Assembly: GCA_017308235.1 (NCBI GenBank)
Contig: JAFKFL010000014.1
Coordinates: forward strand, 124,001-188,000
Length of the DNA: 64,000 nt
From: Alphaproteobacteria bacterium
Lineage (GTDB): Bacteria > Pseudomonadota > Alphaproteobacteria > Reyranellales > Reyranellaceae
Direction of reading: 5' to 3'
The position numbers were made by a program, and so were the translations under genes. Positions 9,569 to 19,800 of this stretch are shown one piece after another (positions within the stretch are counted from its first letter, which is position 1; each line of letters opens with the position of its first letter). The notes beneath the pieces are model-generated. The model was given only the letters and a program-made list of their open reading frames with translations. It ran no database searches and was not told the DNA's origin.

Positions 9569-12500
9569 TCAAATCCCGCTTCGTCGTACATATTCGACCA
9601 ATCGCTTATGGCGGGGGTCCTGGCCCAATGCTGGCGCCGCCTTAGCAATCGCCTCGAGGCATTGCTGAAGTTCTCGAGGTGCCCAATGCTGATCACCTAC
9701 GAGAGCATCGAGCAGTTGTAACGCGGAATCTGGAAATCGGATGCATAGGCCCGACTCATTCAGCCGATTCACAACGTAGTCAGAGTGCTCAACTGGTCTC
9801 AGCCAGACTTTAACCTCAGCTAAGGCCGATGGAAATTCGCCTCCCGCTGCAATGCACATTCGAGCCAGAGACTCTGCGATGCTTGTGGAAGCAAGGTCAC
9901 GCGACTTGGGCCATACCCGCTGCCAAAAGGGTTTGATACGATTCTTCCAGTAGTCCTCTCGCTTTTCGCCGGCACCTTCGAGCGCCTGCACAAGCGCTCG
10001 CGCCACCTCATGCAGCCCCTCTTGCGGCAGAGCGGCAATCGCCGCCTGAAAGTCCCCTGACGTATAGCCGTCCACTGGGTCCAATGCTGCGTAGGTAAGG
10101 AAGGTTACGAACTGGCGACTGTGATCGCCAAGATCAGCATAGTGATATGCTGTGGCCAGAAACTGCGATTTGAACGTGATCAGCAGCGGTAGATACAGCC
10201 TTGGCGACCAGAGGAACCCTTCCCATGCCGCTTTGGCATCAACGGAGCTTCGGTTCCAGTCGAAGAGAGGCAGCAGGTGCTCTTCCGTCCAGGGCCGATC
10301 CACCCGGAACAACGGGATCAGGTTCGCCGCCAGCAGCACTCGGCCGTGGCGATATTTCTCGACATGGATATCGCACAACTGTGTGAAAAGCGGCCCGACG
10401 TCATTTGGCAGCGAATCGTTGTCTTCGGGCTTGCGCTTGAACCAAAGATTCAACAACGCCTGCGCGACATGCCCGATCGGGTGATTGATGGCTTCGCCCA
10501 CTGGGTTGTCGATCGGGTTACCATTCTGACGAAAACCGATGTTTGGGTTCAATGGCAACGCGAGTACGCGGCTGCAAAGATCCAGCAGAACCACCTCATG
10601 GCGGTCAATCACCTTGGAAGCTGCCTCCATCCACCAGGTGATGGCCTGCACGCTCTCTTGCATGATCGTATCAGGCATTGACTGCACCAATGGCGCCGCG
10701 AATCGCCATGACCGAAGTACTAAGCCTTCCCCGCTCCAAGCATGCAGGGCTTCTCTCCAGCGCTCCGTGGGCCAGATTTCCTCTTTAGCCAAATCGCACA
10801 AAGCAAAGAAGCTATGGAAGAACCGGGTTCGACAGGTCTCACGCCACGTATCTTCATAGAAGGGCCGCTCCGTCGGGAGGGGACGTTTGAGCCACGCGAC
10901 TAGGTCGGTCCGTTTACGAGGAGCAGAATCAATATCGCGGCTTTCCTCGAAGTCGGGGTCTCCGGTGCCGCTCGTCCAATGGGTGAACTCGTCCCGCCCA
11001 TCGCTCGCCAGTTTCCACGTTCGATTTTCAGTCGACAAGTTGGCAAGGCGCTGTGACGCGGCTTCAACAAGTTGCGCACCACTCTCACTCAATTTGGCGA
11101 GATGCAACCAGACCGAACGATTCACCAGTGATTGCCAGTGCTCAGGTTCGATGTCATCTCGATACATATGCCGTGGCGGCCCCGCAAGAATCGCCGCCTC
11201 GAGCGTAGCGCGGGCAGTTGGTGACAACTTCGCCCCTTGCAGCACCAGCAATCGCATTGTTTCCCGCTGCGTGTCCACAGACCACAACCACCATGCATCG
11301 TCCGATACAAGCCACTCGACCCACTGCTCAGGATCGACGCAATCGTTCTGGCTAGCCGCGAACAAGGCCAGTCGCTTGAACGTGGGATATGGGAGATCGA
11401 ACCAGGTCAACACGATCTTGCGGGCGCGCTCTGGCTCCTTCGTCCATATTTCCAGCCACGAGTCGCGCACCAATTCGATCAACGTGACCCAATCGCGGAA
11501 CCCACGATTCTGCCAGTGAGGACTTATTGAGGCCAAGTCCCAATGCGAACGATCGCTGTGCTCATCGGCGTCGCCCAACTCACACAGCAAATCCAGCGCG
11601 TCGCGCAGAAGTTGTTGAAGATCATTCAACAGCACCGGCAGCGCTATGCGCCAACCATCGCCCGCCAGATCGCGAAGGCCGGAGCGAACACCATCAGCAG
11701 CCAGCACCAGCTCCCAGTCCACCAATTGCCTGATGCGCGTTGGTTCTCCCGAGCGTTCTTCCTCCTCACGCCAGAGAAATGGCTTCCTCAACGCCACCTT
11801 GGGGGTCAACACCTCACGCAGCTCCAGCCGCAGTGTGGTAGTCAGCCCATCACGCCTGAAGCGATTCATCCAGCTGTAGAGGTCCAGGTCATGTCGTGGG
11901 GATCTGACTCTTCCCGTTAGCAACAATCGCCACAGCTTTTGCATCAAAAGTCCGGGGATGGCATTGGGCGCTTGGATGCGAATTTCATCCAGTTCGCTGC
12001 TCTTGCCCTCCTGCTGCAGGCGCGCAAATCGGTCCATCTCCTGCTCGATTAGCCACACCCAACGGCCGTGCAACTGGCCCCCGTGCTGTGCCAACCAGAG
12101 GATCAATGCCGGGTCGTTCAAATGGCGCACAAGCCAATGGGCCAAATGGAACATGACGTCGTCCCATTGGCTACCGGTAGCTCCGCCATCCACCAGCGCC
12201 ATCATTGGTGCACGTTGATACGGCGCGGGACGACGGATCAGGCTGAACCGCAGCTTGTCATTCTCCACGGGATGTGGCGCGACGCCGAATCGACTCAGAT
12301 CTCCGTGCCGGAAACGATCTTCCGAGAGCGCCTCCAGCCATTCGAGCGGCGGCACGGGATTGAATTCAGCAAAGCGCTTGGCGGGAAGCCCCGATTCGTG
12401 GGACAGCGCCCAAAGCATTCGACCTACGAAATCGTCTTGAAGTGTACTGGCAGCTGGGTGCGCCAATGCGTAATCCACGACGATGCGTTCTTTGCCCAGG

Positions 12501-13393
12501 ACGCCGTCGCGATAAGTTTCGCCCCAGGCTTTCAAGGTTCGGTGCAGCGCCAAGTGGTTGCGATCGCCAGCGGGCAGCTCATAGAGGATTGGGGTGACGC
12601 CTTTGGCCTCCCATTCGATAGTCTTGCTTTGTTTCTGCCCGGGCTCGCACCCGCCCAGCGCGTAGGCCTGCGGGGTGACCTCACCCAGCATCCGGTCGGC
12701 GGCCAGCGCGTCCATCATGTAACGCAGCACTGGATCGTTGATGGTATAACCGACGAAGCAAACCACATAATTTCGGAACAGTTCGCTGACGAAGCGTGCC
12801 GCCCAGCGTTCGGTCAGGTAACCGAGGCCGAAGTCGCCACTGGTGAGCACGAGGCGGTTCAGCGCACTTTCGTCAACCTTTTCGGGTAGCAGGCCGTGCA
12901 GGTAGACCAGCCCATTCCAGCGGCTGTTCTTTGGGATGGGCAACATCGGCGCGGCGTAAGTATAGAAGGGGAGCTTTGCGCGTTTTGCCGCTCGCTCGAA
13001 CACTCGGTCGAAGTTGGTGGTAACGAGGCGCAGCGTGCCTTCAGGACAGCGGGCCAGCTGCAGCAATGCGGTGTGGGTATCGATTGCGCCCTTGCGGCGC
13101 AATTTTGGCCGCAGGGCATCCGCCATCGCCTTGCGGACATCAAGACGCTGTCCAGGCAATCGCCGCTCAAGCAGATCTAGTGTCGCATCGAACTGTTCGT
13201 GCGTATACGCCTTGTCTTCGATGGGCGTGCGGGTTGTTCCTACGCGCTGGTAGATTTCGTCCACCAGCCCTTTGAACCCCGGCAGCCCGGCAGGGTACGA
13301 AATACCCGCGCCGCAGAAGAAGACCACGTGCCCGTCTTCATGCGCCTGCAACAGCTGTTCAGGAATATCAGGACCGCCGGAGACAAACTGCAT
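9569..13393 (-). CDS. Large SIR2-domain protein, candidate antiphage NADase (SIR2-DUF4020 type)
   Basis: 1274 residues. The N-terminal 300 residues are a SIR2 domain: NAD-loop 'FFCGAGISYPAG', catalytic region 'LVTTNFDRVFE', 'LVYLHG' and 'VVCFVGYTINDPVL'. The remaining 950 residues are helical and match my memory of DUF4020 C-termini (Trp-rich, 'WKNRIKPFWQRVWP', 'SGLCIRFPDSALQLL'). Bacterial SIR2 proteins of this size, including the DSR type, are NAD-depleting abortive-infection effectors. Base composition is visibly lower in GC than its neighbours, fitting recent transfer. The start is probably the ATG at 13393; a TTG at 13408 is possible. The 3' end is fused to a protease remnant. Confidence 0.8.
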   Translation of the reverse strand: MQFVSGGPDIPEQLLQAHEDGHVVFFCGAGISYPAGLPGFKGLVDEIYQRVGTTRTPIEDKAYTHEQFDATLDLLERRLPGQRLDVRKAMADALRPKLRRKGAIDTHTALLQLARCPEGTLRLVTTNFDRVFERAAKRAKLPFYTYAAPMLPIPKNSRWNGLVYLHGLLPEKVDESALNRLVLTSGDFGLGYLTERWAARFVSELFRNYVVCFVGYTINDPVLRYMMDALAADRMLGEVTPQAYALGGCEPGQKQSKTIEWEAKGVTPILYELPAGDRNHLALHRTLKAWGETYRDGVLGKERIVVDYALAHPAASTLQDDFVGRMLWALSHESGLPAKRFAEFNPVPPLEWLEALSEDRFRHGDLSRFGVAPHPVENDKLRFSLIRRPAPYQRAPMMALVDGGATGSQWDDVMFHLAHWLVRHLNDPALILWLAQHGGQLHGRWVWLIEQEMDRFARLQQEGKSSELDEIRIQAPNAIPGLLMQKLWRLLLTGRVRSPRHDLDLYSWMNRFRRDGLTTTLRLELREVLTPKVALRKPFLWREEEERSGEPTRIRQLVDWELVLAADGVRSGLRDLAGDGWRIALPVLLNDLQQLLRDALDLLCELGDADEHSDRSHWDLASISPHWQNRGFRDWVTLIELVRDSWLEIWTKEPERARKIVLTWFDLPYPTFKRLALFAASQNDCVDPEQWVEWLVSDDAWWLWSVDTQRETMRLLVLQGAKLSPTARATLEAAILAGPPRHMYRDDIEPEHWQSLVNRSVWLHLAKLSESGAQLVEAASQRLANLSTENRTWKLASDGRDEFTHWTSGTGDPDFEESRDIDSAPRKRTDLVAWLKRPLPTERPFYEDTWRETCRTRFFHSFFALCDLAKEEIWPTERWREALHAWSGEGLVLRSWRFAAPLVQSMPDTIMQESVQAITWWMEAASKVIDRHEVVLLDLCSRVLALPLNPNIGFRQNGNPIDNPVGEAINHPIGHVAQALLNLWFKRKPEDNDSLPNDVGPLFTQLCDIHVEKYRHGRVLLAANLIPLFRVDRPWTEEHLLPLFDWNRSSVDAKAAWEGFLWSPRLYLPLLITFKSQFLATAYHYADLGDHSRQFVTFLTYAALDPVDGYTSGDFQAAIAALPQEGLHEVARALVQALEGAGEKREDYWKNRIKPFWQRVWPKSRDLASTSIAESLARMCIAAGGEFPSALAEVKVWLRPVEHSDYVVNRLNESGLCIRFPDSALQLLDALVGDQHWAPRELQQCLEAIAKAAPALGQDPRHKRLVEYVRRSGI

Positions 13394-13757
13394 CAGAGCG
13401 CCAAGCAAGATATCCGCTTCAATATCGCTTGTAGCGGCGCGACGCGGACTTCAATCAAGAGCAGTTCCAGTTTCTCCCTGAGCAGCGTCCGCACAATCTT
13501 GGACGCAGGCTAGCACGTTGTGCGAGCTATCCTAGCGGGTTTGCTACCCACCAGGCTAGTGGAGGCGCCCTCCGTCTACACGCTGGCCCCCGGGCGCGCT
13601 AAATCACTCCAGGACGGCAGCCTGAGCTTTTTGCGTTACTCCCAGGGCGCACCGGCGTCAGGTCGGCCCACGACCTGACATGCTATCAACGCCTGGCGTG
13701 GTGACGAACACGTGGCCCAATCGGAGGGACGCGCTCCCAACGAAGAGCGCGCATCGG
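13394..13757. other. Intergenic region between SIR2 gene and muramidase, with one hairpin
   Basis: I see no gene here. It should hold the SIR2 promoter (minus strand). A perfect 8-bp stem with a 5-nt loop lies at 13658-13678 (TCAGGTCG...CGACCTGA). Without a T-run it is at best a weak terminator for the muramidase gene. The missing 5' half of the interrupted protease is not present. Confidence 0.4.
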
Positions 13758-14697
13758 TCAGGTGCGGGGCAGGGTCACCGACTGACGACTGCTCATGGTC
13801 GCGCCGGCGCGGCCGTTCCAGAAGCGGACAAGCGCGGCGGCGTCGCCGGCGAAGCGATTGCGGTCGCAATGGGTGACGCCCGCGACGGTGCGGCTGGGCT
13901 CGCCATAGGCGCCGTCGCCTGCCTGTTGGTTGGCGGCATACTGCCAGAGCTTCCAGCCGCGATCGGACCAGGCGAACGGCAGTTCGGGCTGCTCGCGATA
14001 GTCGGCGAGCCAGAGATCGCAGCGCGCCAGGATCGACCCCGGCAGGACCGGCTGCGGCAGGCGCATCCGTGCCCTGCCATAGCGATCGCCGTTGGCCCAC
14101 TTCGGATGGGTGTAGACCAGCGGCAGGCGGCCGGTTTCGAGCCGGATCGTCTGCACGAACGCCTCGGCCTGTGCGAGCGTCATGGTGTTGCGCGGATTGG
14201 GATCGTTGGGCTCGAAGTCGAGCGCCATCAGCGTCGCGGGGCCGGGTTGCGCCGCGGAGAGGAAGGCCCTTGCCTGGTCGCGCCCCGAATACTGGCGCGT
14301 GCCGAAGTGGTAGGCGCCCCACAGCATGCCCGCCGCCTCGGCTTGCTGGCGCCGCAAGCCGTAGGAGGGGTCGAACCAGTCGCCGCCTTCGCTCGCCTTG
14401 TGCACGACGGCGAGAATGTTGCTGTTGCGGACCGAGATGAAGTCGGAAACCTCGACCCCGTGGCTGATGTCGATCACCGCATCGAGCCCGGCCGTCGAGG
14501 CCGGTATTCCAGGACGTGAAGGCGCCTCGTCGGCTTCCTGCTCGGCAGGCACATAATAGGAAGAAACACTGCTGGCCGGGGCGGTGTAGGTGGGCGCGGC
14601 CGCCTGGCGGCGCGTGCCGCAGCCGGCCAGAGCGACCGGCATCGCTCCCCCAACCAATCCCCCGATTATCTTTCTACGTGAAATCATTGGGATCATC
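13758..14697 (-). CDS. GH25-family muramidase-like lipoprotein
   Basis: 312 residues. The N-terminus combines a Tat-like 'SRRKIIGG' with a lipobox 'ALAGC', so it is probably exported folded and lipid-anchored. The mature part matches glycosyl hydrolase family 25: 'VIDISHGVEV' near the first catalytic Asp, 'AVVHKASEGGDW', 'WGAYHFG', 'LMALDFEPND' with the catalytic acidic pair, 'LVYTHPKW' and 'LWQYAANQQ'. It should cut peptidoglycan between N-acetylmuramic acid and N-acetylglucosamine. Two ATGs are possible, at 14697 and 14688. No phage genes adjoin it, so a cell-wall or defence role is as likely as lysis. Confidence 0.8.
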
Positions 14698-14871
14698 TTC
14701 TCTGAAACTACTTCAAAAAGCAAATTTGCCGTGCAACCGAGCGATGAGGTCCACGGGAAGGTTCACGGCGAGGTTCACGGGCGGATCGCAGGCCATCACG
14801 ATTGCTTGCGACGCGGCTCGGCCCGCGCTCGCGCGCTTGCCGTTGCGACCGAGGCTGTCCATGTCGAGGGC

Positions 14872-15147
14872 ATGCGCGGGTTCGCTGTCCTCGCATCGGT
14901 CGTCCTGCCGGCTGCCCTGATAGCCTGCACGGAACCGGTCGGGCCGAACGTCGCCTCAGCGCCCGCTTTCTACGAACCCGCCTACGGCCCCTGGTGGCCC
15001 TATTGCTGTACGCCCGTGTTGGTCGGGCCGGTCGGTTTCCGTCATTTCCATACGTTTCCGCATTTCCACCATCACCATCATGGTGGTGGATGGCATGGTG
15101 GTGGATCGCATGGCGGCGGAGGGCATCATGGCGGCGGCCATCGTTGA
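14872..15147 (+). CDS. His/Gly-rich small lipoprotein
   Basis: 91 residues. The signal sequence ends in a lipobox 'PAALIACTEP'. The C-terminal third consists of His and Gly clusters ('HFHHHHHGGG', 'HGGGGHHGGGHR') that would bind divalent metals. No family recognised. It is divergent from the muramidase gene; the 170 bp between them should carry both promoters. I chose the ATG at 14872 because it begins the signal peptide; the longer frame upstream has no signal. Confidence 0.55.
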   Translation: MRGFAVLASVVLPAALIACTEPVGPNVASAPAFYEPAYGPWWPYCCTPVLVGPVGFRHFHTFPHFHHHHHGGGWHGGGSHGGGGHHGGGHR

Positions 15148-15261
15148 GCTGGCCTGCGCGCGAGGGTTGTGAGGGCACAATCATCCACAGACGGCTGAAG
15201 CGCATGACACCAAACGACCTCGGTGCCGAAACAAATGTTACGAGCGACTAGGGTATAGAGC

Positions 15262-15403
15262 GGGTGTCGGACGGGAGGGGTCCCGGTCGACAGCGTGATT
15301 GAGATTGGTGTGTGGGTTTCGCCCGGGCCGGGAAGCCAGGGCGGAGGGGGCTGCCAAGGGCGAAGGGGTTCGTCCTTGGCTGCCGCAAAACTTGGGGTGT
15401 CTC
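15262..15403 (+). ncRNA. Structured 5' leader RNA, copy 1
   Basis: This leader shares with 20329-20425 the block 'GGGAGGGGTC', a stem capped by loop GGGG (CGAA-GGGG-TTCG), and 'TTGGGGTGTCTCATG' (one G shorter in copy 2) running into a start codon. Here the stem is 12 bp (15353-15364 with 15369-15380, one G-U pair). In copy 2 the stem differs in sequence but still pairs. A TATA box (TATAGA, 15255) precedes both leaders at a similar distance. The class is not one I recognise. Confidence 0.55.
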
Positions 15404-15565
15404 ATGGCGTCGTTTGTTCGCGTGCCCGCGTGCGGCCGCGTGTCTCCGGCCGGTCAGGCCGGACTGCCTCTCTTCCATATGGTCCAGTTGGTCGCCCTGG
15501 CGACCTTGGTGATGCCGGTGCTGGCACGCGTCGCTTCTGCGACGACTGCCGGCATCGCGTTGTGA
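15404..15565 (+). CDS. Small hydrophobic protein (53 aa) after leader RNA
   Basis: The ATG sits exactly where the copy-2 leader starts its own small protein ('GTGTCTCATG'). The peptide has one membrane-type segment ('MVQLVALATLVMPVLA'). It does not resemble the protein of copy 2; that relative is encoded 10 bp further on. It may be a leader peptide or an unrelated small membrane protein. Coding status rests on position only. Confidence 0.4.
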   Translation: MASFVRVPACGRVSPAGQAGLPLFHMVQLVALATLVMPVLARVASATTAGIAL

Positions 15566-15575
15566 GGGCCGCATC

Positions 15576-15767
15576 ATGCGTCCCTTCGCAATCTTCGCGA
15601 TCTGGCTGACCACGGGCCTTATTCTTACCGGCCTGATCGCCGGCACACTGGAGCAGGTCGTCGTTCCGGGTGGAGCGCGGGACAGCGACCAGGCGGCAGC
15701 CTATGTGCCGCCGACCGCTGCGCCCTCGCAATTCTGGGCGAACCTGCAGCAACGCACCAATCACTAA
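15576..15767 (+). CDS. Small single-pass membrane protein, paralogue of 20426-20605
   Basis: 63 residues, 'MRPFAIFAIWLTTGLI' as a hydrophobic N-terminal segment, then 'LEQVVVPGG' and a Pro/Ala tail. It aligns along its length with the 59-aa protein at 20426 (MR.FAIF.IW...GL, .LEQV..P.G, Y.PP). Conservation at two loci, each behind the same leader RNA, argues that it is real. Function unknown. Confidence 0.65.
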   Translation: MRPFAIFAIWLTTGLILTGLIAGTLEQVVVPGGARDSDQAAAYVPPTAAPSQFWANLQQRTNH

Positions 15768-15779
15768 GGGGCGTCGCTG

Positions 15780-15799
15780 ACGTCCGTTGCAGCGGACGT
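15780..15799 (+). terminator. Hairpin after small membrane-protein genes
   Basis: A 7-bp stem (ACGTCCG with CGGACGT, loop TTGCAG) begins 12 bp after the stop codon. There is no U-tract, so terminator function is uncertain. Confidence 0.35.
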
Positions 15800-15951
15800 T
15801 GTCCCCGGCTTCTCCACAGAGAAGTGTCCGGTTGCGGTTGAACGTCGCAAGCCAGCGGGTCTCAATAACGGTGAGACCGCATAGACGGTAGGCGCGTGGC
15901 CGCCCCTCCCATTGCCACGCGACCAGGCAAGCGCACTTACCCCAATGAACT

Positions 15952-15983
15952 GGGAGCCCGGCCGATCGTGGTCCGGGCTTCCC
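15952..15983. terminator. Long GC-rich hairpin upstream of MgtC-like gene
   Basis: GGGAGCCCGG pairs with CCGGGCTTCCC (one bulge) around an 11-nt loop. It is the strongest hairpin in the 290-bp gap before 16062 and could end transcription from upstream. A run of T is absent on both strands. Confidence 0.35.
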
Positions 15984-16061
15984 CTGTTCCGCCGCCATTT
16001 CCCAGCCCCTTGTTTCGTTGGCATGACAAATAAATGAAACACAGGCCGGGTAGCTGGGGGC

Positions 16062-16766
16062 ATGACCCAGACCTACCTGCAGACCGCGCTCGACCTGGCG
16101 CTTGCCATTGCGCTTGGCGCGGCCATCGGCATCGAACGGCAGTGGCGCCAACGCCTGGCCGGACTCAGGACCAACACCCTGGTGTCGCTGGGGGCGGCGA
16201 GCTTCGTGCTGTTCGCAGGCCTCTATCCGGGCGAGGCGAGCCCGACGCGGATTGCGGCGCAGGTGGTGTCGGGCATCGGCTTCCTGGGCGCGGGCGTGAT
16301 CTTCAAGGAAGGGCTCAATGTCCGCGGCCTCAACACCGCTGCCACGCTCTGGTGCTCGGCCGCGGTCGGCCTGTTCGCCGGCGCGGGGGCGGTGTGGCCG
16401 GCGGTGATCGTGGCCACGGGCGTGGTGGGGGTGAACCTGCTGCTGCGGCCGCTGGTCGGGCTGATCAACCGCCAGCCGATCACGTCAGTCGAATCGGATC
16501 AGCAGTATGTCGTGAGCGTGGTCTGCCGCGGCAGTGACGAAGCGCATATCCGCGCCCTGATGTTCCAGGGCATCCATAGCGGGGACCTGCATCTGCGCGA
16601 GCTCGACAGCGTCGACATCGACGGCACAGACCGCGTGCAGGTCACGGCCTCCGTCACCGGCGCCGAGGCCAACAGCGCTGCGCTGGAGCAGATCGTGGGC
16701 CGGCTGAGCCTCGAAGCCTCCGTGACCGCCGCGCGCTGGCGGGTCGAAGAGCCCGCGCCAGCCTGA
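16062..16766 (+). CDS. MgtC/SapB-family membrane protein
   Basis: 234 residues. The N-terminal 140 residues carry the MgtC signature: 'ALGAAIGIERQW', 'GLRTNTLVSLGAASFVL', 'QVVSGIGFLGAGVIFKEG' and 'GLNTAATLWCSAAVGLFAG', within four or five membrane helices. The C-terminal 85 residues are a soluble ACT-like domain. MgtC proteins sit in the inner membrane and influence magnesium homeostasis and F-ATPase activity. It lies between the two leader-RNA loci; no magnesium sensor sequence was recognised upstream. Confidence 0.85.
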   Translation: MTQTYLQTALDLALAIALGAAIGIERQWRQRLAGLRTNTLVSLGAASFVLFAGLYPGEASPTRIAAQVVSGIGFLGAGVIFKEGLNVRGLNTAATLWCSAAVGLFAGAGAVWPAVIVATGVVGVNLLLRPLVGLINRQPITSVESDQQYVVSVVCRGSDEAHIRALMFQGIHSGDLHLRELDSVDIDGTDRVQVTASVTGAEANSAALEQIVGRLSLEASVTAARWRVEEPAPA

Positions 16767-16846
16767 CATCCCGGCGCGCCCTCCGACGAGGTATTGAAAG
16801 ACCGCCGGTTTTGGCGATCATTGGCGGGTCAGGTGAGGGGGACACC

Positions 16847-19800
16847 ATGACCAGGCGGGGGAGAGACAGTCGTCACGAGCGTAGTCCTTGGCGCTGGCCG
16901 CTTCCGGCCCTGCGCAAGGTTCGGCTGCGCACGTGGACAGTGCTGGCAATGATCATCTTTGCCGTGCTGGGTTCGGTGACCGCCTATCGTGGGGCGAAGA
17001 CCGAGCAAGACACCGTCGTGATTGCCGGGAAGCTGGCGCAAGGCCAGTTGATCGAAGTCGGAGAGCGGCAGCGGCTGCGTATCCAGACCGTTTCGTCGGC
17101 AGCCCTGTGGGCACGCCAGGCCGCCGTACGGCTGGAGGGTCGGGCGCTTATGAGCAGCGCCGCGCAGGCCCGAAAGGAGAAGCGTACGGAAGACGCGGCC
17201 TGGCTTGCCATGCGCGCGCACGAGGAGTTCGCCGCAGCTCGCGCCATCAAGCTGATCCGGGAAAATCTCGGACCGACGAGGCGCTCGCCCGACGAGGAGA
17301 ACAAGCTCGTGGCGGGCACGCTTGCCGAGCTGGGCTTTGGCACCTTTGTCCACTTCCAGGCGGCAGGGAGCACAGCTCGGGCAAAGGCGGAGGCCGCATC
17401 GTCGCATGCCGACGCCTGCCACAGATCGAACGGCGTAAGGCTCTCGCAGATCTGGTGCGAAACCCGCGAGCGGCTGGAGGAGCTGCACGAGCATGTACGG
17501 GTGTCGTCGCTCGGCGTCGCCCTGTTCGTGCTCGCGCTCACCTTCTTCACGGTCTCCGATGCGAGCGTGAGGACGCGGTGGCGGCGCCTCAAATGGGGCT
17601 TCTTCGCCGTCGGACTGTTGATGGGCGCGGTGGCGCCCGCCGTGGTCCTGATATGGGGCGACACGGCGTCCTGGCCGTATCTGCTGGGCGGCCTGGTTGC
17701 CACGCCACTGGTGTGGCTCGGTTTGCACTACGTCGTGGCTTATGCCGAACAGAAAGGCTGGATACATCCGGAGAAGCGCGAAGGCTCGATCCATTCCGAG
17801 GAGGTGATCTTCGAGCGCGCGGCGTTGCGCGCACCGGTGCTGGGCCATCACCTCGAGCATTGGTTCGGCGTCGTCACCATCGTCCTGATCGCCGTGACCG
17901 TGTTCGTGAGCGCCGCCGTCGGCTGGGGCTACAGCGTCGCCAATACTCGCGCCGACGCCGCCGCGGAGGATGCGCGCAACTCGGCGGCGGAGATGGTGAT
18001 CCGCACCGCTGAGTTCTCCGCCCTTCAGACCGATCTGGCCCGCGAGGTCGCAGCCGGCATCGAGCGTCGTTTTCGGCTGGGCCTCGCCAACCAGCGAGGA
18101 CAGCTCTCCGGGTCCGACGAGTCCATCAAGAGCCGGCACGACGACGAGGAGGCGCGCCATTCCAACGCGCTGCGCACCTTCAGGCCGCAGTTCGACGATA
18201 TCAACGAGGTCATCGATCTGAAGGACCTCAATGTTGAAGACGATCCGCGCTTTCCCAACCGGCTGCTGTGGCAGTTCCCGCGCGTGCCGGTGATCGAGTC
18301 GCGGCCCCAGGACGAGCAGGAGCGTGCCGGGTTCGAGAATTACGAGCGCAAGAAGAGAAGCCGCAACGCCTACGAGGCCTTCGCCCTGTGGGACCTCGAG
18401 AGCGGTGAGAGCGTCGCGTGGCGTAACGTCGCCTCCAGCCTGCTGGCGGGCCTCATGGTCTTCGCCATCGCGCTCTATTTCCTGGGCCAGGCGCTCGCCA
18501 TGGAGCCGACGCGCAGCGGCTATGTGTTGCTGGCGGCCGGCATCGCGTTCGTCGGCGTTGGCGTCGGTTCGAGCATGGTGTCGGCCTATCCGATGATCGG
18601 GTTGGCCAACTTCGCAGGCACGACGCCTCGGGCGATCGAAGCGGTGCTGTCGGAGTACAACTGCCCCGCCGTCTATTCAGTCCATGACAGTCCGGACAGG
18701 CGGCGTGAGCTGGCCGCCTACTTCTATTCGGTCGGGACGGCGCTGGGAGACAATTATTCCGACGACATCGACCTCGAGCGGGCACAGCATTACCTTGGCT
18801 GCGCCGTCGCGCTGAACGAAGAATTTGTTCTTGCGCGACTGAAACTGGCGAGCGTCCAGTCATTGCTGCGCTCACTCGACTTCATCGAACCCTATACAAG
18901 CTTGCCGGAGCGCAGCAAGGTGCGCAGCAGACCGGAACTGGCCGAGGCGCAGGACCTGCTGCAGCAATCCCGTCTCGATCTCTCCGCCGGCCAGCGCAAC
19001 TCGCTCTCTTTCCGCGTCGCGTTCAACGGCCTGATTGCGCAGGAAGAGGAGGCCCTGAAGCTGGCGGACAAGATCGCCCAGGAGGCGCTGGACCTGGTGA
19101 AGGGCGGCAAGATCCTGGCCCGCGCCGACACCGAGGGAATGCTCAACTTCAATCTCGGTTTTGTCCGGCTGGCGCGCGGCCAGTTCGACGACGGGCGCCG
19201 GGCGTACCAGGCCGGCCGCGAGGTCGGAGTGGACGATGATTTGCGCGCATCGGCGCTTACCGATCTCGAGATACTGTGGTCGCTTCGCTGCGCAGGCGGC
19301 AAACCGCCGGCCGGGAGCACGTTTGACTGCCCGGGCCTCGGCAGCGCCATCACCGATATCCGGCAGACCGTGCTCGTCAAGAAGCCCGATGGGAATATAC
19401 CGGCCACGGTGCAGCCGTTGCCGAAAGGCGATTTTGAGGCCAGGGCGACGGCCAATCACCTGGTCGTGCAGGTGCGCGGCGTCGATCCCGCGGTGGACGA
19501 TCTGTGGCTGGTATGGTCGAGGCTGGAGCCTGATTGGGGCTCGTGGCGGACGATGCAGGAGCTCTCTCGACCGATTGCGGTGCCGCGCCAGAATGACGAG
19601 ACGACCGCCATGAGTTCGGGCACGGTCAGGGTGGCGCGCTCCTATCTTCGCTCCTATTGGGGCGTGAAAAGTTGTCTCACCAAAGGTCGCTACCGCGTCA
19701 CGCTCTATTCGCACGGCAGGCAGATCGCGGTACGCGACGATATCGTGCGCTCGACGCCGGGAATGAAGCCTGCGCGCTTCCCCGAGCTCAACCTCGAACT

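Noticed and set aside
13658-13678. Hairpin as an attachment site of an integrated element
   Set aside because: No matching direct repeat or integrase was seen; it is probably just a hairpin behind the muramidase gene.
13758-14697. GH25 protein as the phage endolysin
   Set aside because: It is a lipoprotein 6 kb from the phage genes; the GH24 enzyme at 62162 with an adjacent holin fits that role.
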